In this document: positions 1-9,649 of the stretch, piece by piece
How the letters are laid out: every line of letters starts with the position of its first letter
How positions within the stretch are numbered: position 1 is the stretch's first letter
From: an uncultured Pelagibacteraceae bacterium
GTDB lineage: Bacteria > Pseudomonadota > Alphaproteobacteria > Pelagibacterales > Pelagibacteraceae
DNA: 61,898 nucleotides
Direction of reading: 5' to 3'
Assembly: GCA_902551455.1 (NCBI GenBank)
Contig: CACDDC010000006.1
Coordinates: forward strand, 1-61,898
Notes under the pieces: model-generated
What the model was told of the DNA's origin: nothing
The model's database searches: none
What the model saw: only the letters and a program-made list of their open reading frames with translations
Position numbers and translations under genes: made by a program

Positions 1-461
1 TAGTTTCTTCTAATAAAAATGCTGGAGGATTAATCTTTGCAAAAAAAAATAAAATAAAAATAATTGTTTTAAATTGTAAAAATAAATCATTTAATGAAAA
101 AAAATTGTTAAAAATTCTAGAAGTTAACAAAATTAAATTAATTTGTTTAGCTGGCTTTATGAAAATCCTAACAGTTAATTTTATTAAAAATTTTAAAGGA
201 AAAATTATTAATATTCACCCATCTTTATTGCCTAAATATAAAGGATTACATACTCACAAAAGAGCTATAAATAACAAAGAAAAATATGCAGGATGTACTG
301 TGCATTTTGTTAATAAAAATTTAGACTCAGGAAAAATTATAATGCAAAAAAAAATAAAAATTTTAAAAAAAGATACTATTTCAACTTTGGCTAAAAGAGT
401 TCTTAGATTGGAGCATCAAATATATCCTAGAGCTGTACAAAAAATAGTTGCTAATCTTTAA
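1..461 (+). CDS. purN: Phosphoribosylglycinamide formyltransferase PurN, 5'-truncated
   Basis: This enzyme transfers a formyl group from 10-formyltetrahydrofolate to GAR in cytosolic de novo purine synthesis. The reading frame is open from base 3 to the stop at 459-461, so the start lies upstream of the window. About 150 residues remain. Visible family features are the N-terminal S-N-K-x-A-G-G-L segment, the conserved N-I-H-P-S-L-L-P-K-Y-K-G catalytic loop (Asn and His) and the later T-V-H-F-V ... D-S-G-K-I-I segment carrying the catalytic Asp. The first ATG inside the window (105) is internal and is not the true start. The gene converges on ndk with an 11-bp overlap of the two 3' ends. Confidence 0.88.
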   Translation, partial: VSSNKNAGGLIFAKKNKIKIIVLNCKNKSFNEKKLLKILEVNKIKLICLAGFMKILTVNFIKNFKGKIINIHPSLLPKYKGLHTHKRAINNKEKYAGCTVHFVNKNLDSGKIIMQKKIKILKKDTISTLAKRVLRLEHQIYPRAVQKIVANL

Positions 462-861
462 AGAAAAATTTAATTTCTATTTCTGCGTTTTCCAAACTAT
501 CGGACCCATGTACTGAATTCTTATCTATCGATATCCCATATTTTTTTCTTATGGTACCATCTTTTGCCTTTTTTGGATCTGTTGCTCCCATTAGATCTCT
601 ATTTGCTAAAATAGCGTTATTTTTCTCTAGAATCATTACAACTATTGGTCCTGATGATAAGTAGGAACATAAATCATTATAAAATGGTTTTGTTTGATGT
701 ACCTTATAAAATTCTTCTGCTTCAGATTTAGATATTTGAATTTTTTTTTCTTCCACTATTTTAAAATCGTTATTTAAAAATTGATCTTTAATTTCTTTTT
801 CTAAACCTCTTTCAACTGCATCAGGTTTAATGATTGATAGTGTTTTCTCCAAATTATTCAT
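451..861 (-). CDS. ndk: Nucleoside diphosphate kinase
   Basis: Ndk moves the gamma-phosphate from ATP to NDPs through a phosphohistidine and so balances NTP and dNTP pools in the cytosol. The 136-residue product has the usual bacterial length. The N-terminal T-L-S-I-I-K-P-D-A-V strand and the active-site motif N-S-V-H-G-S-D-S are present, with His118 the phosphorylated residue. The start codon overlaps the end of pepA by 8 bp, which suggests co-transcription and translational coupling downstream of pepA. The 3' end overlaps purN tail to tail. Confidence 0.96.
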   Translation of the reverse strand: MNNLEKTLSIIKPDAVERGLEKEIKDQFLNNDFKIVEEKKIQISKSEAEEFYKVHQTKPFYNDLCSYLSSGPIVVMILEKNNAILANRDLMGATDPKKAKDGTIRKKYGISIDKNSVHGSDSLENAEIEIKFFFKD

Positions 862-2317
862 AATTATCTTCTACAAATTTGTTCAGCAATCTAACTCCAT
901 ATCCAGTTGCTCCTCCTGAATTTAGAGCTCCTGCATATTTTGAGAAAGCCATACCAGCTATATCAAGATGAGCCCAAGGTGTTTTATTAATTATAAACCT
1001 TTGTAAAAATTGTGCTGCTGTTGTAGAGCCGGCACCACCTACGTAATTAATGTTTTGCATATCTGCATTTTTAGAGTTCATAAGCTTATCATAATTTTTA
1101 TGAAGCGGTAATCTCCATACTTTTTCATCAACTTTTTTTCCAGCATCAAAAAGTTGTTTTGATAAATTGTCATTATTTGAAAATAGTCCTGCATACTCTG
1201 ATCCCAAACATACAATTATAGCTCCTGTCAAGGTTGCTAGATCTACCATTAGTTGAGGCTTGAATTTTTTTTCCGTAAAAGTTAATGCGTCTGCTAAAAC
1301 TAATCTTCCTTCTGCATCAGTGTTTAAAACTTCTATTGTTTTACCGCTATACGATTTAACTATATCTCCTGGTCTTTGTGCATTTCCACCTGGCATATTT
1401 TCGACAAGCCCTACAACTCCAACAGCATTTATTTTTGCTTTTCTTATTGCAAAATTTTTCATTAATCCCACTACAACAGCTGATCCTGCCATATCATATG
1501 TCATGTCTTCCATAAACTTTGCAGGTTTTAAAGATATGCCTCCTGTGTCAAAACAAACTCCTTTGCCAATAAAGCTTAAAGGTTTTGAATTTGATTTTGA
1601 ACCTTTCCATTCTATTGTTACAAGATAGGACCCTCTTATACTTCCTTGGCCTACTCCCACTAATGCATTTAAACCTAATTTTTTTAATTTTTTTTCATCA
1701 TAAACTGTTATCTTTAATCCATATTTTTTTAGCTTAAGTAATCTTTTTGCGTATTCGTCAGGATGTAAAATATTTCCAGGTTCAGAAACTAAATCTCTAG
1801 TAAAAAAAGTACCTTCTTCTAAAGCTTTAAATTTTAATTTATTTTTTATAAATAACGAGCTCTGTTTTCCAATTAAATTAATTGTAATAATGTTTTTTGT
1901 TTTTTTTGATTTGTATATATTAAACTCATATGATTTTAATTTTAATCCATGCATGAAACGTCCTATAAAATCTCTTCCAGGTTTACTCCTTACACTTTCA
2001 GTAAATATAGATACATCATCAAATAAATTTTTTTTCATAAAATTGAAAAATTCTGCACCTATGTTTTCTACATCAGAACTTTTTAGATCTTTTTTTAATG
2101 ATATTAATATAAGAGTAGTCTTTTCATTTAGGTTTAATGAAATAATATTTTCCTTACTTTTTTTTTTAGTTTTTAAAATTTTTTCTACATAAGAAGCTTG
2201 ATTTTTTGATAAAATGCTCTTCGCATTTTTTATTTGAAATTTATCTTCAGAAAATAAAGCAATTACACCAAGATTGCTTGATTTAGACTTATTTTTATAG
2301 AGAACTTGAACAGTCAT
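854..2317 (-). CDS. pepA: Leucyl aminopeptidase (M17 family)
   Basis: This is a cytosolic two-metal aminopeptidase that recycles short peptides. The 487 residues match the family length. The catalytic domain holds the expected ligands: Lys252, Asp257, Lys264 and Asp275 in and after G-K-G-V-C-F-D-T-G-G-I-S-L-K, and Asp334 and Glu336 plus the catalytic Arg338 in the signature N-T-D-A-E-G-R-L. Relative to the E. coli enzyme these keep one constant offset, so nothing is missing. The gene is divergent from lptF, as in many proteobacteria, with 58 bp between the start codons, and it leads into ndk. Confidence 0.96.
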   Translation of the reverse strand: MTVQVLYKNKSKSSNLGVIALFSEDKFQIKNAKSILSKNQASYVEKILKTKKKSKENIISLNLNEKTTLILISLKKDLKSSDVENIGAEFFNFMKKNLFDDVSIFTESVRSKPGRDFIGRFMHGLKLKSYEFNIYKSKKTKNIITINLIGKQSSLFIKNKLKFKALEEGTFFTRDLVSEPGNILHPDEYAKRLLKLKKYGLKITVYDEKKLKKLGLNALVGVGQGSIRGSYLVTIEWKGSKSNSKPLSFIGKGVCFDTGGISLKPAKFMEDMTYDMAGSAVVVGLMKNFAIRKAKINAVGVVGLVENMPGGNAQRPGDIVKSYSGKTIEVLNTDAEGRLVLADALTFTEKKFKPQLMVDLATLTGAIIVCLGSEYAGLFSNNDNLSKQLFDAGKKVDEKVWRLPLHKNYDKLMNSKNADMQNINYVGGAGSTTAAQFLQRFIINKTPWAHLDIAGMAFSKYAGALNSGGATGYGVRLLNKFVEDNYE

Positions 2318-2375
2318 TGATTTTAAAATATATACTTGTAGTTGAAAGTATATAATTACTATTAAGTTAATTTCA

Positions 2376-3512
2376 ATGAAAAAAACGATTTATAAAAGTT
2401 TTATTCTAGAATTTCTAAAAATCTTTTTCCTGTCCCTCTTCGCTTTGACCTTAATTGTATGGATTATGCAGGCTGTAAATTATCTTGATTTTGTCTCAGA
2501 AGATGGTCATGGCTTTAAAGTATATTTTACATACACAGTTTTAAGTTTACCAAAAATTTTGTCTCGTTTAATGATGTTTGTTTTTTTTGTGAGTCTTTTT
2601 TATGCTTTATATAAAATGGAGGAAAAAAATGAACTAATTATATACTGGATAAATGGTGTAAGAAAAATCTCTGTAAAAAGATTCATTATATTTGTTTCAT
2701 TAATATTCCTTTTTTTTCAATTATTATTTAATATTATTATTACACCTAAATCTCAAGATGCTGCAAGATCATATTTGAGACACTCAAATATTGATTTTTT
2801 TCCGTCACTAATCAAAGAAAAAAAATTTATCGATATAGTTTCAGATCTTACAATTTTTGTTGAGAACAAAAATCCTGATGGTTCTTTTGAAAATATTTTT
2901 TTAAAAGAGTATAATAGTTTATCCAAGTACCAAGTTATATTTGCCAAATCAGGAAAAATAAAAATGGAAAATAATAATATTTTTTTAGAATTAAATAATG
3001 GAAATATAATTGATAGAGTCAATGATGAAGAAAAAATTATAAGTTTTGATACTACAATTTTTAACTTGTCTAAGTATCAAACTAAAACAATTACTCAGCA
3101 AAAGATTCAAGAGGTTAATACCTTATTTCTTTTTAATTGTATTAAAAATTTAAGAGAAAATAAAAATATAGAATATTTAAATATCGATAGATTTGCACAT
3201 CAATTGAAATGTAATAACCAAATTACAAAAACATACTATGAGGAGCTTTTTAAAAGAGTAGTTTATCCTTTTTATATTCCTTTGTTAGCTCTTATTGCTG
3301 CGCTAGTTATGTTGGATGCAAAAAATGTATATAATTATAATAAAAAAAGAATTTTACTTTTTTTGGTTGGTTTTTGTGTCATAGTTTTTGGAGAAATTGC
3401 CGTAAAATATACAGGTGAAAACCTACAGTCAAGTTTAAGTTTTGTATTAGTTCCTTTAGTTTTGTTTTTATTAGTAAATATTTTTTTTAATATAAAATCT
3501 AAAAAAATTTAA
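2376..3512 (+). CDS. lptF: LPS export ABC transporter permease LptF
   Basis: LptF is one of two membrane permeases of the LptB2FG complex that extracts LPS from the inner membrane. The 378-residue protein has the YjgP/YjgQ layout: three N-terminal hydrophobic segments (about residues 12-30, 50-75, 100-120), a long periplasmic jellyroll-type domain, and three C-terminal membrane segments (about 290-370). It is separated by one nucleotide from lptG and is followed by lptD, so the operon encodes much of the export bridge. LptF and LptG are distinguished here by gene order and are paralogues, so the letter is slightly less certain than the family. Confidence 0.9.
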   Translation: MKKTIYKSFILEFLKIFFLSLFALTLIVWIMQAVNYLDFVSEDGHGFKVYFTYTVLSLPKILSRLMMFVFFVSLFYALYKMEEKNELIIYWINGVRKISVKRFIIFVSLIFLFFQLLFNIIITPKSQDAARSYLRHSNIDFFPSLIKEKKFIDIVSDLTIFVENKNPDGSFENIFLKEYNSLSKYQVIFAKSGKIKMENNNIFLELNNGNIIDRVNDEEKIISFDTTIFNLSKYQTKTITQQKIQEVNTLFLFNCIKNLRENKNIEYLNIDRFAHQLKCNNQITKTYYEELFKRVVYPFYIPLLALIAALVMLDAKNVYNYNKKRILLFLVGFCVIVFGEIAVKYTGENLQSSLSFVLVPLVLFLLVNIFFNIKSKKI

Positions 3513-3513
3513 A

Positions 3514-4596
3514 ATGAATATAAAAATTTATCAAAAATTAATTATAACTTCTTTTTTAAAAATTCTTTTATTTGTTTCATTAATATTTTTTTCATTAGTA
3601 TTTATTTTAAATATATTTGAAGAGGTAAATTTTTTTAAGGATATTGATGGTAATCCTTTAAAACCATTATTATTAACATTTTTAAATACTCCTTACATTA
3701 TTTACGAAATATTTCCTTTCATAATTCTTATTAGTACACAATTTTTATTTATTAAGTTAATTGAAAATAATGAATTATATTTGATGAAATCCTATGGATT
3801 AAATAATTCTAAAATTTTATTTATATTAAGCATAGTATCTTTTTTTGTAGGTATTTTTTTAATTTTATTTTTTTACAATTTTTCATCAAAATTAAAATTT
3901 TTATATTTTGAAATAAAAAATGAGTTTACGAAAGATAATAAATATTTAGCTGTAATTACCGAGAATGGTATTTGGATAAAAGACGAAATAAATACGAATA
4001 TTAATTTGATAAATGCTCAAAAAATTGATGGCAATTATTTACTAGAAGTAAATATTACACAATTAAATAAAGATTTTGATTTTTCCAGAATCATTCATGC
4101 AGAAAGAGTTGATATTAGCTCTAATACATGGAAATTAATTAATGCAACATCTAAAGTTAATAATTTTGAATATAGTTTTGAAAAAGAAATTAATTTTAAA
4201 TCCAATTTTGATAAGGACAAAATTAATACCTTATTTGACAATTTATCAAGTTTAACTTTTTTACAGCTAGCTGAACTAAAAAATGAGTATGAAAATTTAG
4301 GATATTCCACTCTAGAACTTAAGCTTCATAATCAAAAAATAATCTCATACCCCTTTTTTATTACTATAATGACACTCTTTTCAGGAATAATTATGCTGAA
4401 TATTAAGTTTAATAGATCAAAAATTTTCTATCTAATGATTGGGATACTAACCTCAGTATCAATTTACTATGTTAATTATTTTTCTGGGATCCTAGGGGAA
4501 AATGAAAAGATACCTGTATCTTTATCGATATGGATGCCGATATTTATTTTTGGATTATTTTCAAGCATTGGGATGGTAAAAATTAATGAAAAATAA
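3514..4596 (+). CDS. lptG: LPS export ABC transporter permease LptG
   Basis: This is the second permease of the LptB2FG exporter. The 360 residues again show three N-terminal membrane helices, a central periplasmic domain (about residues 125-265) and three C-terminal helices. It begins one nucleotide after lptF and overlaps lptD by 11 bp, a pattern of translational coupling. No ATPase gene (lptB) or LptA/LptC gene is present nearby, so those parts must lie elsewhere in the genome. Confidence 0.9.
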   Translation: MNIKIYQKLIITSFLKILLFVSLIFFSLVFILNIFEEVNFFKDIDGNPLKPLLLTFLNTPYIIYEIFPFIILISTQFLFIKLIENNELYLMKSYGLNNSKILFILSIVSFFVGIFLILFFYNFSSKLKFLYFEIKNEFTKDNKYLAVITENGIWIKDEINTNINLINAQKIDGNYLLEVNITQLNKDFDFSRIIHAERVDISSNTWKLINATSKVNNFEYSFEKEINFKSNFDKDKINTLFDNLSSLTFLQLAELKNEYENLGYSTLELKLHNQKIISYPFFITIMTLFSGIIMLNIKFNRSKIFYLMIGILTSVSIYYVNYFSGILGENEKIPVSLSIWMPIFIFGLFSSIGMVKINEK

Positions 4597-6994
4597 TACA
4601 AAATTTTTAATTTTAATATTTTTTATATTCTTTAATTTTTTTTCAGTACTAAGTGATGAAATTCAGTTTGATAATATAAAATTTGAAGCATCAAAAATTG
4701 AATATTTAAATGAAAAAAATTTAATTATAGCATCTGGAAACGTAAAAGTTCTTTTAGACAATAATACAGAAATTACAGCTGAAAAATCCAAATATGATAG
4801 AGCTAAACATCTTTTAATAGTTGAAAATAAAGTAGAACTTAAAGATTTTGAAAACGATATTTATATAAAATCAAATAAAATTAATTATTTAAATAAAAAA
4901 AAAATTTTATATTCAGATACACAAACTGATATTACATTTAAAAAAAAAATTTTATTTAATTTGACAAGTTTTAAATATGACAGGAATAAATTAATATTAT
5001 CATCAGAAACTCCTTCAAAAATAATAGATAGAATTGGTAATAACATTCAAATGAATGAATTTAAATTTGAAATTAATAATAAACTTATAAAAGGGAAATT
5101 AGTAAATTTTATAGATAAAGATAAAAACAAAGGTAAAATAAAAAATGCAATAATAAATGTTGATAACAACTCAATAGTTGGAAATGATTTTGAAATTGAT
5201 TTTTATAACTCTTTATTTGGAGATCCTTTAAATGAGCCAAGATTAAAATCTAAATCTGTTATTATAGAAGATAAAAATACTACTTTAGCTAAAGCAATAT
5301 TTACAACATGCAAAAAAAATAATGATAAATGTCCTCCTTGGATAATGAAATCTGAAGAAGTTTTTCATAACAAAGAAAAGAAAACTTTGAATTATAAAAA
5401 TGCATGGCTGAATATTTATGACATACCGGTAGTATATTTTCCAAAATTTTTTCATCCTGATCCAACTGTAAAACGTCAATCTGGATTTTTGATGCCTAAT
5501 TTCACAGGTTCTAAGTCTTTAGGTCAATCTATAACAGTTCCATATTATAATGTAATTTCTGAAAATAAAGATTTGACATTTTCACCAAGAGTATTTTTTG
5601 ATGGTAGCACTATAATTCAAAATGAATATAGACAAATCAATAAAAATAGTGAGCATTTAGTTGATACTAGTTTTTTAATTAATTCAAATGATGGAGGAAC
5701 TAAATCTCATTTTTTTTTAAATTCTGAATTTGATCTAGTCAAAAATGAAATTAATGAAAAAGAATTTTTGATTAAATTGGAACAAGTATCAAATGATACT
5801 TATATTAAAAAATACAACATATTTTCTCCCATAAATAATAATTCAAGTTTAAATTCAAAATTAGAATTATCTGGCTCAAGTGAAGATTTGTTCTACACTA
5901 CTTCTATGGAAGTTAATGAAAACTTGAATCAAAATGAATCCGATAGATACGAGTATATTTTTCCAAATTTTTCTTTTACAAGAAACCTAAGTAAAAATTT
6001 TGATATTTTAGGAAATCTAGAATTTGCTTCTAGCGGACATAGCAAATTATATAATACCAATATAAAAGAAAATATATTAGTAAATGATTTAAAATATCAA
6101 AGTAATGATAAAATAAGCAGCAAAGGTTTTGTATCAAATATTAAATATTTAATAAAAAATTTTAATTCAGAAGCACAAAAATCTACTAAATATAAATCAG
6201 ATTATGACTCAGGATTAATGGGAATATTTGAATATGAAAATAAATTACCTCTTATAAATATTAACGCCGATGAAAGTAAAGAAATTTTTACACCAAAACT
6301 AGTTTTGAAATATAGTCCTAATAAAACTAAAAGTATGAAAAATGATGATAGATTAATTAATATTAACAATATTTATTCATTGAATAGATTGAGTAGTTCT
6401 AATACTGTTGAAGGTGGAGAGTCTTTAACACTTGGAGCTGAGTTTAGAAAAATTAATAAAGAAGATTTAGAATTTTTTGGGATTGACATCGCATCATCCT
6501 TTAGAAATGAAGAGGATCTAGACATTCCAATAAGCAGTACACTAGGTCAGAAAAACTCTAATATTTTTTCTAATATATTTATTAGGCCATCAGAAAACTT
6601 TAAATTGGATTATAATTTTAGTTTAGATAACAAATTAGAAACAGTTAATTTTCATAATTTTAAAAATGAATTTAAAATAAATAATTTCTTTAATACATTT
6701 GAATATTTTGAAAGATCAGATGTTGCTGTAAAACAAAGCTTTTATAAAAATACAACAGGTTTAAAGCTTGATGAAGACAATTCGATTAGGTTTGAGACAA
6801 GAAGAAACAAAACTACAAATTTGACTGAATACTACAATTTAATATATGAATATAAAAACGATTGTTTAATAGCTTCAGTGGAATATGATAAAAATTATTA
6901 TAGCGATGCAGACTTGAAACCTGAAGAGACTTTATTATTTAAGTTAACTATAGTTCCATTTACGTCTTTTCAAAATATCAAAAAAGTTAATTAG
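4586..6994 (+). CDS. lptD: LPS-assembly outer-membrane protein LptD
   Basis: LptD is the outer-membrane beta-barrel that, with LptE, inserts LPS into the outer leaflet. The 802-residue protein starts with a clear hydrophobic signal peptide (about residues 1-24), then an OstA/LptA-like periplasmic domain (about 28-150) and a long C-terminal barrel rich in alternating strands. The segment around residues 240-310, with two cysteines near C-K-K-N-N-D-K-C-P-P-W and the P-K-F-F-H-P-D-P motif, is characteristic of LptD. Its stop codon overlaps the GTG start of surA, whose product is the chaperone for barrel proteins, a functional pairing kept in many proteobacteria. Confidence 0.93.
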   Translation: MKNNTKFLILIFFIFFNFFSVLSDEIQFDNIKFEASKIEYLNEKNLIIASGNVKVLLDNNTEITAEKSKYDRAKHLLIVENKVELKDFENDIYIKSNKINYLNKKKILYSDTQTDITFKKKILFNLTSFKYDRNKLILSSETPSKIIDRIGNNIQMNEFKFEINNKLIKGKLVNFIDKDKNKGKIKNAIINVDNNSIVGNDFEIDFYNSLFGDPLNEPRLKSKSVIIEDKNTTLAKAIFTTCKKNNDKCPPWIMKSEEVFHNKEKKTLNYKNAWLNIYDIPVVYFPKFFHPDPTVKRQSGFLMPNFTGSKSLGQSITVPYYNVISENKDLTFSPRVFFDGSTIIQNEYRQINKNSEHLVDTSFLINSNDGGTKSHFFLNSEFDLVKNEINEKEFLIKLEQVSNDTYIKKYNIFSPINNNSSLNSKLELSGSSEDLFYTTSMEVNENLNQNESDRYEYIFPNFSFTRNLSKNFDILGNLEFASSGHSKLYNTNIKENILVNDLKYQSNDKISSKGFVSNIKYLIKNFNSEAQKSTKYKSDYDSGLMGIFEYENKLPLININADESKEIFTPKLVLKYSPNKTKSMKNDDRLININNIYSLNRLSSSNTVEGGESLTLGAEFRKINKEDLEFFGIDIASSFRNEEDLDIPISSTLGQKNSNIFSNIFIRPSENFKLDYNFSLDNKLETVNFHNFKNEFKINNFFNTFEYFERSDVAVKQSFYKNTTGLKLDEDNSIRFETRRNKTTNLTEYYNLIYEYKNDCLIASVEYDKNYYSDADLKPEETLLFKLTIVPFTSFQNIKKVN

Positions 6995-7326
6995 TGATAA
7001 AAAAATTATTTATAATTGTATTGTTATCTCTTATCAGCAATAATTTATTTGCAAGTGATAAAATTATTATTTCTTTAGTAATAAATAATGAACCTATAAC
7101 TAATTTAGATATTCTTAACGAAGTAAATTATTTAATAGCACTAAACACCTCAATCAAAAATTTAGATAAAAAAGAAATTCTATCTATAGCTAAAGATTCT
7201 TTGATCAAAGAAAAGGTTAAAGAACTAGAGTTAACAAAACATTTTGATTTAAATGAAGAAAATAAATATGTTGATAATATTTTAAAAAATATTTTTTCAA
7301 ATTTAAATTTAAATAATAAAGATTAA
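6994..7326 (+). CDS. surA: SurA N-terminal fragment (gene broken by frameshift)
   Basis: This is the first part of a periplasmic chaperone/peptidyl-prolyl isomerase. It uses a GTG start overlapping the lptD stop. The fragment has a signal peptide (about residues 1-20, ending near F-A-S) and the SurA N-terminal helical domain with the I-T-N-L-D-I segment. The frame stops at 7324-7326, where a complete SurA would continue. The expected continuation lies in the +2 frame, open from 7313, and begins I-N-L-N-D-L-V-Y-K-I-N before reaching R-W-N-E-L-I. One extra base in the A-rich stretch near 7313-7321 would explain the break. Whether this is a real mutation or a sequencing error cannot be told here. 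Confidence 0.8.
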   Translation: MIKKLFIIVLLSLISNNLFASDKIIISLVINNEPITNLDILNEVNYLIALNTSIKNLDKKEILSIAKDSLIKEKVKELELTKHFDLNEENKYVDNILKNIFSNLNLNNKD

Positions 7327-7423
7327 TTTAAATGATTTAGTTTATAAAATTAATATCGAGGCAAGATGGAATGAATTAATTTTTAAAACATATTCAAATA
7401 AAATTGATATAAATTTTAAAGAA

Positions 7424-7891
7424 ATGGAAAATAAATTAAAAAAACAAAAAAAAGAAATGATAGACGTATACCAAATATCAGAAATTTTATTTAATGTAGA
7501 AAAAAAATCAGATCTGAAAGATGCATATAATAAAATAAAAACAAATATAGATAACAATGGATTTCAAAATACTGCAAAAATTTATAGCTTGTCTAATACA
7601 GCCAGTTCTGGTGGAAAAGTTGGTTGGGTTAATAAAAACAACTTATCTAGTTCAATTTTAAATGAGATTAAAAATTTGAAAATAAACCAACATTCAAAAC
7701 CTATTTCAATACCGGGCGGCTATTTAATCTTAAAAATTGAAGATAAAAAAAAAGAAAAAACTGAAATTAAAAATTTTGAGGAAGAATTAAATAAGCTTAT
7801 AAGATTAGAAAAAGAAAGAAAATTAAATCAATTTTCAATTATCCATTTCAGTAAAGTAAAAAAAAATACAGAAATAATATATGAAAATTAA
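7424..7891 (+). CDS. surA: SurA C-terminal fragment with parvulin domain
   Basis: This is the second part of the split surA gene. The coding signal runs from about 7319, before the first ATG at 7424, in a different frame from the upstream fragment. It contains one parvulin-type PPIase domain: V-Y-Q-I-S-E-I-L-F opens it, A-S-S-G-G-K-V-G-W-V is the conserved core, and P-G-G-Y-L-I-L-K closes it. Joined together, the two fragments give about 299 residues with a single PPIase domain, shorter than the two-domain E. coli protein. The last 11 bp overlap pdxA, as expected for an intact surA-pdxA junction. Confidence 0.8.
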   Translation: MENKLKKQKKEMIDVYQISEILFNVEKKSDLKDAYNKIKTNIDNNGFQNTAKIYSLSNTASSGGKVGWVNKNNLSSSILNEIKNLKINQHSKPISIPGGYLILKIEDKKKEKTEIKNFEEELNKLIRLEKERKLNQFSIIHFSKVKKNTEIIYEN

Positions 7892-8861
7892 ACCCATTTT
7901 AATTGTATCTGGAGAACCATATAGTATTTTTTTTGAATTATTTTTTAAAGTTTATATAAATAAAATAAAAAATAAATTAAAAACTCCAATAATACTTATT
8001 ACATCTAAAGACCATTTATTAAAACAAATGAAGTTTTTTAAATATAATTTTGATCTTAACCTAATTAATTTAGATGATTTAAAAAAAAAAAAAATTAATA
8101 ATAAAAAAATCAATATTATTAATGTAAATTTTAATTTTAAAAAAGTATTTGATAAAATTTCCAATAAATCAAATAAATACATTAATGATTGTTTTAAAAT
8201 TGCATTAAAATTATTAAATGAAAAATCCGCGTTTGCTTTAATTAATGGACCAGTATCAAAAACGCATTTTTTAGAAAAAAAATATTTAGGAATTACTGAA
8301 TATTTAGCCAAAAAAACTAAAAGTAAAAAAAACCCAACAATGCTAATTTATAATTCTTCTTTTTCAGTTTGCCCAATAACTACACATGTTCCAATTAATC
8401 GTGTAACAAAAAATTTATCAATAGAGAAAATCGTAAGAGATGTAACAAACATAAACTATTTTTATAAGGAAAAATTAAAAAGAAAACCAAAATTTGCCAT
8501 TCTAGGTCTTAATCCTCACTGTGAATCAATAGAAAAATTTAGTGAAGAAGATAAAATTATTATACCTGCAATTGAATTTTTGTTAGAAAATAAAATAAAT
8601 ATTAAAGGCCCATTTTCTGCAGATACTTTTTTTTCTAAAAGAAATTTAACAAATTATGATGTTGCTATTGGAATGTATCATGATCAAGTACTCACCCCAA
8701 TGAAAACTATATTTAAGTTCGATGCAATTAATTTAACATTAGAATTACCTTTTTTAAGAGTTTCTCCTGATCATGGAACAAATAATGAAATGATTGGAAA
8801 AAAAAGGTCCAACCCAAGATCTCTTTTAAAATGCATTGATTTTTTAGAAAAAATTAAATGA
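7881..8861 (+). CDS. pdxA: 4-hydroxythreonine-4-phosphate dehydrogenase
   Basis: PdxA oxidises 4-phosphohydroxy-L-threonine in the DXP-dependent route to pyridoxal 5'-phosphate. The 326-residue protein has the expected length and motifs: F-A-L-I-N-G-P-V-S-K near residue 115, T-T-H-V-P-I with a metal-binding His, G-M-Y-H-D-Q-V-L-T-P-M-K, and S-P-D-H-G-T near the C-terminus. It lies between surA and rsmA in the standard proteobacterial order, overlapping the former by 11 bp and the latter by 4 bp. PLP made by this route would serve GcvP, encoded in the same window. Confidence 0.95.
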   Translation: MKIKPILIVSGEPYSIFFELFFKVYINKIKNKLKTPIILITSKDHLLKQMKFFKYNFDLNLINLDDLKKKKINNKKINIINVNFNFKKVFDKISNKSNKYINDCFKIALKLLNEKSAFALINGPVSKTHFLEKKYLGITEYLAKKTKSKKNPTMLIYNSSFSVCPITTHVPINRVTKNLSIEKIVRDVTNINYFYKEKLKRKPKFAILGLNPHCESIEKFSEEDKIIIPAIEFLLENKINIKGPFSADTFFSKRNLTNYDVAIGMYHDQVLTPMKTIFKFDAINLTLELPFLRVSPDHGTNNEMIGKKRSNPRSLLKCIDFLEKIK

Positions 8862-9649
8862 AAATTAAACCAAAAAAAAGTTTGGGTCAAAATTTTCTTA
8901 TTGATAATAATATTATTAGTCTAGTTGTTGATTTGGCCAATATTAAAAGAAATGATGTTATAATAGAAGTTGGTCCTGGTACAGGGAACTTAACAAAAGA
9001 AATTATCTCCAAAAAACCAAAAAAATTAATTTTAATAGAAAAAGACAAAAACCTATCTGAACAACTTAAAAATAAATTTAATGACGATGTTTTATTGATT
9101 AATGATGATATACTTAAGATTGATGAAAGAAAATTGTGCAAGGATCAAATAACAATATTTGGCAACTTACCTTACAATATTTCAACTCAAATACTTATTA
9201 AATGGTTAAAGTTTAAAAATTTAAATTTTTTTTGCAAAAAATTAATATTAATGTTTCAAAAAGAAGTTGCTGATAGAATAATTGCTAAGACCAATAACAA
9301 AGATTATGGAAGATTAGCTATCTTTAGTTCATGGAAAATGAATATAAAAAAAATTAAAGATATTAGCCCGAATTCATTTTTCCCATCCCCTAAAGTGAAA
9401 AGTACTCTTTTGCTAATGGAACCAAAAAATAATACTTTTGATATCAAAGATCCTAAAAATTTAGAATTTATAACAAATGTTTTTTTTAACCAAAGAAGAA
9501 AAATGATTAAAAAACCTTTAAAATTATTATTTAAAGATGTAGATAAAATTGCACTAAAATTAAATTTAAACCTTAGTGAAAGACCACAAAATCTTTCTCC
9601 ATTAAATTATTTTAATATATGTAAAGAATATGAAAAGTCACTAAATTAG
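8858..9649 (+). CDS. rsmA: 16S rRNA (adenine1518/1519-N6) dimethyltransferase
   Basis: RsmA (KsgA) dimethylates two adjacent adenosines near the 3' end of 16S rRNA during 30S maturation. The 263-residue protein starts with K-S-L-G-Q-N-F-L, holds the SAM-binding [10 protein letters not shown] motif (about residues 37-46) and the catalytic N-L-P-Y-N-I-S motif (about 102-108). Its ATG overlaps the pdxA stop as ATGA. It converges on gmk with a 9-bp overlap. Confidence 0.96.
   Translation: MKIKPKKSLGQNFLIDNNIISLVVDLANIKRNDVIIEVGPGTGNLTKEIISKKPKKLILIEKDKNLSEQLKNKFNDDVLLINDDILKIDERKLCKDQITIFGNLPYNISTQILIKWLKFKNLNFFCKKLILMFQKEVADRIIAKTNNKDYGRLAIFSSWKMNIKKIKDISPNSFFPSPKVKSTLLLMEPKNNTFDIKDPKNLEFITNVFFNQRRKMIKKPLKLLFKDVDKIALKLNLNLSERPQNLSPLNYFNICKEYEKSLN

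Noticed and set aside
1260..1628. 122-codon plus-strand frame inside pepA
   Set aside because: It is antisense to the conserved catalytic domain of PepA, with no start signal or family resemblance.
8083..8112. Poly-A rich tract in pdxA as a possible frameshift
   Set aside because: The frame stays open and the residues on both sides fit PdxA, so no shift is needed.
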